Below are positions 1-5,771 of a stretch of DNA of 7,575 nt, in pieces (position 1 is the first letter of the stretch; every line of letters begins with the position of its first letter). Source of the stretch: Kiritimatiellia bacterium (lineage in GTDB: Bacteria > Verrucomicrobiota > Kiritimatiellia > RFP12 > UBA1067); contig JAEDMN010000165.1 in the NCBI GenBank assembly GCA_016302985.1, forward strand, positions 1 to 7,575. The letters are read 5' to 3'. The position numbers and the translations under genes are program-made. Below the pieces are notes generated by a model that was given only the letters and a program-made list of their open reading frames with translations, did not search any database and had not been told where the DNA came from.

Positions 1-111
1 CTGGACGTGCGTGATGGCGGCCGTGAGGGTGGTCTTACCGTGGTCGACGTGGCCGATCGTACCGACGTTCACGTGCGGCTTACCGCCGCGATCGAATGTT
101 TCCTTAGCCAT
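1..111 (-). CDS. tuf: Elongation factor Tu, N-terminal fragment (gene runs off the left edge)
   Basis: EF-Tu is the GTPase that delivers aminoacyl-tRNA to the ribosomal A site in the cytoplasm. Only the first 37 codons are present, beginning MAKETFDRGGKPHVNVG and continuing into the GTP-binding P-loop GHVDHGKT at residues 20-27. This is diagnostic for the family. Compared with E. coli EF-Tu (FERTKPHVN) there is one extra residue before KPHVN (FDRGGKPHVN). The ATG at 111 is preceded by an AGGAG six bases upstream, so the start is secure. Codon choice here (GCT, GAA, ACA) is less GC-biased than in the upstream operon, as often seen for highly expressed genes. The gene follows tRNA-Thr by 38 nt and has no separate promoter that I can see, so it is probably co-transcribed with the tRNA. 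The fragment cannot be distinguished from a second tuf copy. Confidence 0.97.
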   Translation of the reverse strand, partial: MAKETFDRGGKPHVNVGTIGHVDHGKTTLTAAITHVQ

Positions 112-117
112 TTTAGA

Positions 118-122
118 CTCCT
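118..122 (-). promoter_or_regulatory. Ribosome binding site of tuf
   Basis: AGGAG on the minus strand lies six bases before the ATG at 111. It is a near-consensus Shine-Dalgarno in the short spacer between tRNA-Thr and tuf, and it fixes the start codon. Confidence 0.85.
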
Positions 123-149
123 GTGAGTTGTGGTTCTTGCGCTCGCCAC

Positions 150-225
150 TGGAGCCACCTAGCGGAATCGAACCGCCGACCTCATCCTTACCAAGGATGT
201 GCTCTACCTACTGAGCTAAAGTGGC
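150..225 (-). tRNA. tRNA-Thr (anticodon GGU), CCA encoded
   Basis: The minus strand folds into a complete 76-nt cloverleaf. The acceptor stem is GCCACTT/AGGTGGC, the D stem is GCTC/GAGC with GG in the loop, the anticodon stem is CATCC/GGATG with loop TTGGTAA, and the T stem is GGCGG/CCGCT with loop TTCGATT. A 5-nt variable loop, discriminator base U and an encoded 3' CCA complete it. The anticodon GGT (positions 192-190) reads threonine codons ACC and ACU. The gene sits between a sigma70-like promoter and tuf. In E. coli the same isoacceptor (thrT) directly precedes tufB as the last of four tRNAs; here it is alone. The primary transcript would need RNase P and 3' processing to release the tRNA from the tuf mRNA. 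Confidence 0.97.
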
Positions 226-248
226 CCTTATTTTTGACAAGCCCGAAT

Positions 249-277
249 AGTATACCTAAGTCCCCGAGATGTGGCAA
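249..277 (-). promoter_or_regulatory. Sigma70-type promoter for tRNA-Thr-tuf
   Basis: On the minus strand a -35 box TTGCCA (277-272) and a -10 box TATACT (254-249) are separated by exactly 17 bases. This gives 4/6 and 5/6 matches to the sigma70 consensus at ideal spacing. Transcription would begin near 242, about 17 bases before the mature 5' end of the tRNA. This AT-rich stretch (226-296) is the only non-coding gap longer than 60 bases in the window, and it has no room for another gene. Confidence 0.8.
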
Positions 278-290
278 GGGGCAATTTCAG

Positions 291-315
291 AAAAAATCAG
301 CGGCCGAGCTCGGCC
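291..315 (-). terminator. Candidate weak intrinsic terminator at the nagB stop
   Basis: On the minus strand a perfect 14-base palindrome (GGCCGAGCTCGGCC, 315-302) lies in the last codons of nagB. Five bases later come six T residues (296-291), directly after the TGA. The hairpin would have a 5-bp GC stem with an AGCT loop. The 5-base gap between stem and T-run is longer than ideal, so termination may be inefficient. Its place just before the tRNA-tuf promoter fits an end-of-operon signal. The palindrome may also be a by-product of GC-rich coding sequence. Confidence 0.4.
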
Positions 316-1082
316 TTGAGCGCCTCCTCCGCGCGCCAGGCGTAGTACTTGCGCAGCTTCAGCTTGGCCGCGGCGGCGGCGTCGCAGAAGAACCAGCAGT
401 CGGGGTGCATCTGGAGCGCGCTGGCGGTGCAGAACTGGGAGACGCCGCCTTCGACGGCGCCCTTCACCGCGTCGGCCTTGTTGGCGCCGAACGCGAGTAG
501 CACGACGCGGCGGGCCTCCATGATGGAGCCCACGCCCATCGACAGGGCCTGCTTCGGCACGTCGGCGGCCTTCTTGAAGAAGCGCGCGTTGTCCTTGATC
601 GTCTGGGGGGTCAGGGAGACGATGCGCGTGCGGCTCGCGAGGGAGCTGCCGGGCTCGTTGAACGCGATGTGGCCGTCGGAGCCGATGCCGAGCACCTGCA
701 GGTCGATGCCGCCCGCCTTCCTGATCGCGGCCTCGTAGGACGCGACCTCCTTGCGCCAGTCCTCGGCGAGGCCGTTCAGGACGTGGGTGTTCTTCTTCGC
801 GATGTCGATCGAGTCGAAGAGGTTCTTGTCCATGAAGTAGCGGTAGCTCTGGTCATGGGTCGGGGGCAGGCCCCAGTACTCGTCGAGATTCCAGCTCTTC
901 ACGGTCTTGAAGCTGACCTTGCCGGCCTTGTTGTCGGCGATGAGGCACTTGTACATCTCGACGGGCGTGGAGCCGGTCGCGAGGCCGAGCACGGCCTTCG
1001 GATTGGCCTTCACGCACGCGGACACGAGGTCGGCGGCCTTGCGGCTGGCCTCTTCCTTCGTCTTGCAGATTACGATTTCCAT
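297..1082 (-). CDS. nagB: Glucosamine-6-phosphate deaminase
   Basis: NagB converts glucosamine-6-phosphate to fructose-6-phosphate and ammonia, linking amino-sugar and cell-wall sugar catabolism to glycolysis in the cytoplasm. The 261-aa product spans the whole family (E. coli 266 aa). It has the phosphate-binding GLATGSTP (33-40), NLDEYWGL with catalytic Asp67, and the signature GSDGHIAFNEPGSS (134-147) with Asp136, His138 and Glu143, equivalent to E. coli Asp141, His143 and Glu148. The allosteric-site arginine is kept (Arg153), but the residue matching E. coli Lys160 is Val155, so activation by GlcNAc-6-phosphate may be absent. The ATG at 1082 is chosen because upstream in-frame codons run into aroE read out of frame. 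The Shine-Dalgarno is weak (GAAAG region). It lies 59 nt after aroE beyond a hairpin. No nagA or nagE is adjacent. Confidence 0.95.
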   Translation of the reverse strand: MEIVICKTKEEASRKAADLVSACVKANPKAVLGLATGSTPVEMYKCLIADNKAGKVSFKTVKSWNLDEYWGLPPTHDQSYRYFMDKNLFDSIDIAKKNTHVLNGLAEDWRKEVASYEAAIRKAGGIDLQVLGIGSDGHIAFNEPGSSLASRTRIVSLTPQTIKDNARFFKKAADVPKQALSMGVGSIMEARRVVLLAFGANKADAVKGAVEGGVSQFCTASALQMHPDCWFFCDAAAAAKLKLRKYYAWRAEEALKAELGR

Positions 1083-1115
1083 TTGCGCACCGCTTTCTGT
1101 TGAATGGTTTACGGT

Positions 1116-1143
1116 AAAAGTCGAAAGACCGGAACGTCCGGTC
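1116..1143 (-). terminator. Hairpin with imperfect T-tract after aroE (terminator or attenuator)
   Basis: On the minus strand GACCGGA-CGT-TCCGGTC (1143-1127) is a perfect 7-bp inverted repeat with a 3-nt loop. It is followed at once by TTTCGACTTTT (1126-1116), in which 7 of 11 bases are T. The stem begins inside the aroE TGA codon. It fits a rho-independent terminator or partial terminator that lowers read-through into nagB. The broken T-tract makes strong termination uncertain. Confidence 0.55.
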
Positions 1144-2032
1144 ACTGTCCGCGGATCGCCCGGAGCATCGCCGCGCGGTCGGCGCCGACGCCCGTCCAGA
1201 GCTCGAAGGACTTCGCGCCCTGGCCCACGAGGAACTCGAGCCCGTCGGACGCGTCCGCGCCGGCGGCCTTCGCGGCGGTCGCGGTCGGCGGGTAGTGGAC
1301 CGTCGGGACGATGTCGAGCACGAACTGGCCGGGGTGGAAGGCGGACGGCGGGAGCGCGCTGGGCTCCCCTTCGTGGAGCCCCATCGGCGTCGCGTTGACG
1401 ACGATCTCCGCCGATTCGGCGGCCCGGCCCCAGAGCGCCTTCGAGGCGTCCAGGTCGGCGCCGCACACGCCCGCGCCCGGCGCCTTCTCCGGCACCGGCA
1501 GCAGCGCCGTCACCTCGGTGCCCGTGCCGAGCGCCCGCAGCTTGTCGGCGAGGGACGAGATCCGGGGCGCGTCGAGGTCGGCGACCGTGAGGGACGCGGC
1601 CTTCTCGTAGCAGCACGCCGTGGCGAGGGCGCTGCCCGCGCCGCCGCAGCCGACGATGAACACCTTCTTCCCCGCGAGCGCGTAGCCATGCGCGGCCAGG
1701 CCCGTGACGAAGCCGATGACGTCCGTGTTGTAGCCGGTCAGCGTGCCGTCCTGCTCGAACTTGATCGTGTTGCAGGCGCCGTAGCGCGTCACGCTCTCGT
1801 CCACGTGGTCGAGCAGCGGGATGACCGCGAGCTTGTGCGGCACCGTGACGTTGAGGCCCGAATAGCCCTCGTCGCGCTTCGCGCGGACGAAGGACGCGAC
1901 GTCCTCCGGCGCCACGTCGAACTTCTCGTAGGTGGCGTCGAAGCCGATCGACGCGAAATTGGCCGTATGCATCTTCGGCGACAGCGAATGCGCCACCGGA
2001 TGCCCGATCACCGCGAACTTGAGCGTTGCCAC
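1142..2032 (-). CDS. aroE: Shikimate dehydrogenase, possibly NAD(H)-dependent
   Basis: AroE reduces 3-dehydroshikimate to shikimate in the chorismate pathway. The 296-aa product has the substrate motif HSLSP (Ser16, Ser18), NVTVPHK with catalytic Lys67, CNTI (Asn88), and YNTD with catalytic Asp104. It also has the Rossmann glycine motif GCGGAGS (128-134), NATPMGL (213-219) and a C-terminal FLVGQG with Gln271. The residues after the second Rossmann strand are ADLD (151-154), where NADP-type AroE carries NRT. An acidic residue here is the mark of NAD-dependent relatives such as Corynebacterium QsuD, so cofactor use may be altered. The familiar DxVYNP segment reads DIVPTV (240-245). The enzyme is about 20 residues longer than E. 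coli AroE, with extra sequence around 168-205. The start is GTG at 2032, supported by AGGAGG upstream; it lies 15 nt after ilvN. The SLS substrate site favours shikimate over quinate. Confidence 0.93.
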   Translation of the reverse strand: MATLKFAVIGHPVAHSLSPKMHTANFASIGFDATYEKFDVAPEDVASFVRAKRDEGYSGLNVTVPHKLAVIPLLDHVDESVTRYGACNTIKFEQDGTLTGYNTDVIGFVTGLAAHGYALAGKKVFIVGCGGAGSALATACCYEKAASLTVADLDAPRISSLADKLRALGTGTEVTALLPVPEKAPGAGVCGADLDASKALWGRAAESAEIVVNATPMGLHEGEPSALPPSAFHPGQFVLDIVPTVHYPPTATAAKAAGADASDGLEFLVGQGAKSFELWTGVGADRAAMLRAIRGQ

Positions 2033-2042
2033 GCCTCTTCTT

Positions 2043-2048
2043 CCTCCT
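2043..2048 (-). promoter_or_regulatory. Ribosome binding site of aroE
   Basis: A full AGGAGG on the minus strand overlaps the final base of the ilvN TAA stop and lies 10 bases before the GTG at 2032. An AAGAGG also lies nearer the start. This supports the GTG start over internal candidates. Confidence 0.75.
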
Positions 2049-2302
2049 TACTTGCGGTTCGCGCGGCGGCACGTGACCTCGATCACGTTGACCTGGTTGC
2101 GCAGCTGCAGGATGATCTGGTTGATGACGCGGTCGTCCCCGAGGACGTCGATCTTCATCCGGGACACCGTACCGTCCTCGGTCGGGCCGACGCTCAGCGT
2201 CTGGATGTTGTAGCCGCGGCCGGAGATGAGCCCGACGATGCGCGCGAGCACGCCGGGGCGGTTCTCCACGAAGCAGTTGAGTCTGTGCAGTTCTTCTTTC
2301 AT
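2048..2302 (-). CDS. ilvN: Acetolactate synthase small (regulatory) subunit, ACT domain only
   Basis: This is the regulatory partner of the IlvB catalytic subunit; it stimulates the enzyme and carries valine feedback control. The 84-aa protein is essentially a single ACT domain: ENRPGVLARIVGLIS (13-27), GRGYNIQTLSVGPTEDGT (28-45) and SRMKIDV. Asn14, Gly17 and Asn32 match E. coli IlvH Asn11, Gly14 and Asn29, positions tied to valine binding, so feedback control is likely kept. The protein ends where the C-terminal domain of the usual ~160-aa IlvH would begin, so its length resembles E. coli IlvN or IlvM. The ORF ends in a clean TAA directly followed by the aroE ribosome site, with no sign of a broken downstream remnant. 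ATG overlaps the ilvB TGA as ATGA, indicating translational coupling and matched amounts of subunits. Confidence 0.93.
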   Translation of the reverse strand: MKEELHRLNCFVENRPGVLARIVGLISGRGYNIQTLSVGPTEDGTVSRMKIDVLGDDRVINQIILQLRNQVNVIEVTCRRANRK

Positions 2303-4032
2303 GAAAAGATCATCCCTTCCACCGGCTGGCCGCCCGGCTGCATCGGATACACGTTGGCGCGCGGCTCGACGATCACCTCGACGAACGTCGTGCGCGCGGA
2401 CTTGACCGCCTTGCGCAGCGTCGGCTCGAGCTTCGCGGGGTCGATGACCCGGTAGGTCTCGGCGCCATGCGCGTCGGCGAGCTTGACGAGGTCGGGCAGG
2501 TAGTCGTACTTCAGGTCCTGCTCGAGGCGCTCGTTGGGGAGGCGCCCCTTCACCGTGAGGATGGAGCCGGAGTAGCGCTTGCCGTAGAACAGCTCCTGCC
2601 ACTGGCGCACCATGCCCAGGCATCCGTTGTTGATCACGACGAAGGTGATCGGCAGCTTGTGCTCGACGGCGACAACCATCTCCTCGAAGGTCATCTGCGC
2701 CCCGCCGTCGCCGCACACGCACACGACCTTGTGGTCGGGCTTGCCGAACGCCGCGCCGATGGCCGCGGGGATGCCGAAGCCCATCGTGCCCATGCCGCCG
2801 GAGGACAGGAAGTGGCGCGAGTGGGTGTGGCGGAAGTACTGGGCGCACCACATCTGGTGCTGGCCGACGTCCGTCGCGAGGATGGCCTCGCCGTTCGTGG
2901 CGCGGTCGATCGCCTCGACCACGCTCTGCGGCATGATCACGTTGTCGTGCATCGGACGGTAGGCCATCGGGCGCTGCTTCCACCATTCGGCGATCTGCGC
3001 GAGCCAGGCGTCGTGGGTCGCCGGCTTCACGCGCGAGTCGACCGTCGTGAGCACGTCCTTGACGTCCGCCACGATGCCGAGGTGGACGCGCACGTTCTTG
3101 CCGATGGACGCCGGGTCGCAGTCCACATGGACGATCTTCGCCTTCTTCGCGTACGCGGCGAGCTTGCCGGTCACGCGGTCCGAGAAGCGCGCGCCCAGCG
3201 CGACGATCAGGTCCGCCTGGTTGATCGCGTAGTTCGCCGCCGCCGTGCCGTGCATGCCCGCGAGGCGCAGCGAAAGCGGGTCCGTCTCCGGGAAGGCGCC
3301 GAGGCCCATGAGCGTCGTCGCCACGGGGATCTGCGCCTTGCGCGCGAGCTTGGCGACCTCCTTCGCGGCGCCCGACGCCAGCACGCCGCCGCCCGCGTAG
3401 ATCACGGGGCGCTCGGCCTCGTTGATGAGCTTCGCGAGGCGCGCGAGCTGGCCGGCCGTCGCCGTGGACTCCGGGTGGTAGGCGCGCAGCGAGACGCGCT
3501 CCGGGTACTCCGCGGCGGTGAGCGCCCTCTGCACGTCCTTCGGCACGTCGATGACGACGGGGCCCGGCTTGCCGTGCGTGGCGATGTAGAACGCCTCGGC
3601 CACGACCTCGGGGATCTCGTCCGCGCTCTGCAGCAGGAAGCTGTGCTTGGTGACCGCGCGGCAGATGCCGCTCATGTCCGCCTCCTGGAACGCGTCCGTG
3701 CCGATCTGCCCGAGCGGGACCTGGCCCGTGATGCACACGAGCGGCACGCCGTCCATGTTCGCGGTCGCGAGGCCGGTGACCGTGTTGGTCGCGCCGGGGC
3801 CGGACGTCACGAGGCAGACGCCGGGGCGTCCCGTGGCGCGCGCGTAGCCGTCGGCCATGTGCACGCTGCCCTGCTCGTGGCGGCCGAGGACGAACTGGAA
3901 CGGCGCCTCGGGGAAGCAGTTGAATATGTCCAGGACCGTGCCGCCCGGATATCCGAACAGCACCTCCGTGCCGGCCTTCGCCAGCGCGTCCACCAGCGCC
4001 TGCGCGCCCGTCTTCTCTTCTTTCTTCTTCAT
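2299..4032 (-). CDS. ilvB: Acetolactate synthase large (catalytic) subunit
   Basis: This ThDP enzyme joins two pyruvates to 2-acetolactate, or pyruvate with 2-ketobutyrate to acetohydroxybutyrate, the first shared step of valine, leucine and isoleucine synthesis. The 577-aa product is full length (E. coli IlvI 574). It shows FGYPGG (26-31), RHEQG with the ThDP-activating Glu53, TSGPGATN (77-84), the central FAD/UDPG-like domain (about 190-340), GQHQMW (390-395) and SGGMGTMGFGIPAA (411-424). The Mg-ThDP motif runs from GDG (441-443) to NN (468-469). The biosynthetic type is supported by the ACT subunit encoded just downstream. The start is taken at ATG 4032 (MKKKEEKTGA), because longer in-frame codons lie inside the upstream gene and the ATG overlaps that gene's TGA as ATGA. 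No ilvC or ilvD is adjacent. Confidence 0.97.
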   Translation of the reverse strand: MKKKEEKTGAQALVDALAKAGTEVLFGYPGGTVLDIFNCFPEAPFQFVLGRHEQGSVHMADGYARATGRPGVCLVTSGPGATNTVTGLATANMDGVPLVCITGQVPLGQIGTDAFQEADMSGICRAVTKHSFLLQSADEIPEVVAEAFYIATHGKPGPVVIDVPKDVQRALTAAEYPERVSLRAYHPESTATAGQLARLAKLINEAERPVIYAGGGVLASGAAKEVAKLARKAQIPVATTLMGLGAFPETDPLSLRLAGMHGTAAANYAINQADLIVALGARFSDRVTGKLAAYAKKAKIVHVDCDPASIGKNVRVHLGIVADVKDVLTTVDSRVKPATHDAWLAQIAEWWKQRPMAYRPMHDNVIMPQSVVEAIDRATNGEAILATDVGQHQMWCAQYFRHTHSRHFLSSGGMGTMGFGIPAAIGAAFGKPDHKVVCVCGDGGAQMTFEEMVVAVEHKLPITFVVINNGCLGMVRQWQELFYGKRYSGSILTVKGRLPNERLEQDLKYDYLPDLVKLADAHGAETYRVIDPAKLEPTLRKAVKSARTTFVEVIVEPRANVYPMQPGGQPVEGMIFS

Positions 4033-5159
4033 CTCTTGTCCAGGTTCTGCCTCAGCCAGGCCTGCGCATTGCGGTCGCCGCGCGCCGCGCGGGACCGTAT
4101 CTTCCACTCGACCGCGAGGCGTTCGTCCGCCTCCACGCCCGAGCCCCTCTCATAGCATGTCGAAACGTTCTCCATCGCCGGCGGGTATCCCGCGCCGGCC
4201 GCCCGCATGAACAGGCGGAAGGCGCGCCGCGGGTCGGCCGCCACGCCCTCGCCCTTCCAGAGCGCCACGCCGAAGACGTTGATCGCCTCCACGCATCCGC
4301 CCTCCGCGGCCTGCTCGAGCAGGCCCGCCGCCGTCTTCAGGTCGACCTCGGTCCCCTCGCCGCGCCGCAGCGCCAGCGCGTAGTTGAACTGCCCGAAGGG
4401 GTTCCCGTAGCTCGCCGACTTCGCGAACCACTTCGTCGCGAGCGGGAGGTTGCGGTCGACCACCACGCCGTCCCGGAAGAAGGCGCCGATGTTGTTGATG
4501 GCCTCGGGATGCCCCTTCTCGGCCGCCGCGCGGAAGCACGCGAACGCGCGCGCGTCGTCGCGGGGCACGCCCAGGCCGCGCCAATGGCACATGCCGAGGT
4601 TGTAGAGGCCGTTCGCGTCGCCCTTCCCGGCCGCGGACTTGAAGTAGCCGTGCGCCTCCGCGAGCGCCCGCTCGACCTCGTTCGAGGACGCGCCGCCCGC
4701 CACCGCCCGGGAGAAGACGAACGAGCCCCACGCGTTCTCCGCCTGGATGTTGCCCGCGTCGGCCGCGCGCCGCAGGAGGTTCGTGCTGCCCGAGTCCAGC
4801 GACAGCAGGTAGAGCGCCATCGGGTTCCCGTTCGACTCCGCGATCTGCCGGATCGGCCCCCGGTAGGTCTCGAGGTAGCGCCGCCGCGTCTCCTCGTCGA
4901 GCCGCGCCGCCGGCGGGCAGTCCTTCTCGCGGGAGACGAGCGCCAGCACGAACGCGTAGAGCGCGCGGCCCGCGCGCGCCTGCTCGGCGACCTCCTCCGC
5001 GGCCTGCGCGTAGCCCCGGGGCGACCCCGCGGCGCGCGAGTTCAGCAGCCGCAGCACGGCGTTGGGCGACGCGTCCTCCGCCGGCGCCGGTCCGGCGAAG
5101 GCGCAGCACGCGGCACACGCGGCGAGAAGGATTCCTGCGAGACGTCCGTCCATGCCCAT
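4029..5159 (-). CDS. Predicted exported Sel1-repeat (TPR-like) protein
   Basis: The function is unknown. The 376-aa protein begins with a short n-region with Arg6, a hydrophobic stretch (LAGILLAACAACCAFAG) and APA-ED at 26-29, a plausible signal peptidase I site. LAAC at 12-15 could alternatively be a lipobox, but the hydrophobic core before it is short. The C-terminal half holds five clear Sel1-like repeats of about 36 residues near 167-202, 203-239, 240-274, 275-310 and 311-346. Typical features are AA..G...A..N.G and RGxGV.xD. A degenerate unit lies near 128-155 and a partial one at 347-370. Such solenoids are alpha-helical protein-binding scaffolds. Residues 30-125 resemble nothing I recognise. 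The start is ATG at 5159, 3 nt after the methyltransferase stop; ATG at 5153 is an alternative. The gene ends in an ATGA overlap with ilvB. Confidence 0.85.
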   Translation of the reverse strand: MGMDGRLAGILLAACAACCAFAGPAPAEDASPNAVLRLLNSRAAGSPRGYAQAAEEVAEQARAGRALYAFVLALVSREKDCPPAARLDEETRRRYLETYRGPIRQIAESNGNPMALYLLSLDSGSTNLLRRAADAGNIQAENAWGSFVFSRAVAGGASSNEVERALAEAHGYFKSAAGKGDANGLYNLGMCHWRGLGVPRDDARAFACFRAAAEKGHPEAINNIGAFFRDGVVVDRNLPLATKWFAKSASYGNPFGQFNYALALRRGEGTEVDLKTAAGLLEQAAEGGCVEAINVFGVALWKGEGVAADPRRAFRLFMRAAGAGYPPAMENVSTCYERGSGVEADERLAVEWKIRSRAARGDRNAQAWLRQNLDKR

Positions 5160-5162
5160 CCC

Positions 5163-5771
5163 CTACGCCTTCGCCCGTTCGCGCGGCGACAGCATCGCGG
5201 ACGAGACCGGCATCGCGGCGCCCACGATCGGCATGCCGCGGTTGCGCCAGGTCTTGCGCGCCGCGCACACCGTCAGCGTGCGCCCGGCCGTCCCGAACCG
5301 CCACCAGGCCGGGCGCCGCAGCCCGACCATGTCGAAGCCGTCGCGGAGCAGCTCGTACACCGCGCGCGCCGTCCAGCCGCGTCCGTCCGACGACTCCTCC
5401 ACCGTGAACACGAGGCAACCGCCGCCCTGCAGCACGCGGTGCGCCTCGCGCACGAGCGTCTCCATGCGCGGACGCGAACCGTCCAGCATCGCGTGGCCCA
5501 GCAGCACGACCTCGAACTGGTGGTCCTCGAACGGCAGCTCCCCGCAGGAGCCCAGGGCCAGCACCGTCTTCGGGTCCAGCGCCGACGCGGCGGCCTCGCG
5601 GGCCGACGCGTCGGCCTCGACCGTCATCCACACGCCGCCGTGCGCCGTGCGGATGTGGCGGGAGGTCCCGGCGTCCGCGAACCCGACGTCCACGCCGGCG
5701 CGGACGCGCGCATAGCGCGCGCCCAGCTCGGCCAGCGTGGCCGCCGTGCATCTGTCCGGCCTAGAGCTCAA
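5163..5771 (-). CDS. Class I SAM-dependent methyltransferase-like protein, substrate unknown
   Basis: The 202-aa protein looks like a compact Rossmann methyltransferase of the Methyltransf_11 type. GVDVGFADAG (26-35) stands where motif I (hhDhGxGxG) is expected but lacks the usual central glycine. TVEAD (50-54) fits the acidic end of strand 2. GELPFEDHQFEVVLL (77-91) is the characteristic LPFxDxxFDxV segment, and EAHRVLQGGGCLVFTVEE (109-126) matches the EhxRVLkpGG motif and following strand. The N-terminus is short, with only 25 residues before motif I. The first available start is TTG at 5771, inside the last codons of hisS, giving an 11-nt overlap; no ATG precedes motif I. The gene is 3 nt from the Sel1 gene. 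The target could be a small molecule, RNA or protein; nothing in the sequence decides. SAM binding itself is uncertain given the altered motif I. Confidence 0.72.
   Translation of the reverse strand: MSSRPDRCTAATLAELGARYARVRAGVDVGFADAGTSRHIRTAHGGVWMTVEADASAREAAASALDPKTVLALGSCGELPFEDHQFEVVLLGHAMLDGSRPRMETLVREAHRVLQGGGCLVFTVEESSDGRGWTARAVYELLRDGFDMVGLRRPAWWRFGTAGRTLTVCAARKTWRNRGMPIVGAAMPVSSAMLSPRERAKA

Noticed and set aside
297..2072. Possible aroE-nagB fusion, because one open frame runs through both
   Set aside because: The portion upstream of nagB is aroE read in the wrong frame; true aroE is in a different frame and ends with its own TGA at 1144-1142.
1295..2455. Long plus-strand open frame opposite aroE and ilvN
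   Set aside because: It is low-complexity Arg/Ala/Val/His-rich translation opposite well-defined genes, as expected in GC-rich DNA, and has no recognisable domain.
4033..4107. N-terminal extension of ilvB
   Set aside because: The extra 25 residues lie inside the Sel1 gene and do not resemble acetolactate synthase; the ATGA junction gives a natural start.
2467..4155. 562-codon plus-strand open frame opposite ilvB
   Set aside because: It is an antisense shadow of ilvB: compositionally biased, without motifs, and covering the full conserved gene.
4150..5751. Long minus-strand open frame overlapping the Sel1 and methyltransferase genes in another frame
   Set aside because: Arg/Gly/Ala-rich translation without domain patterns, conflicting with two better genes.
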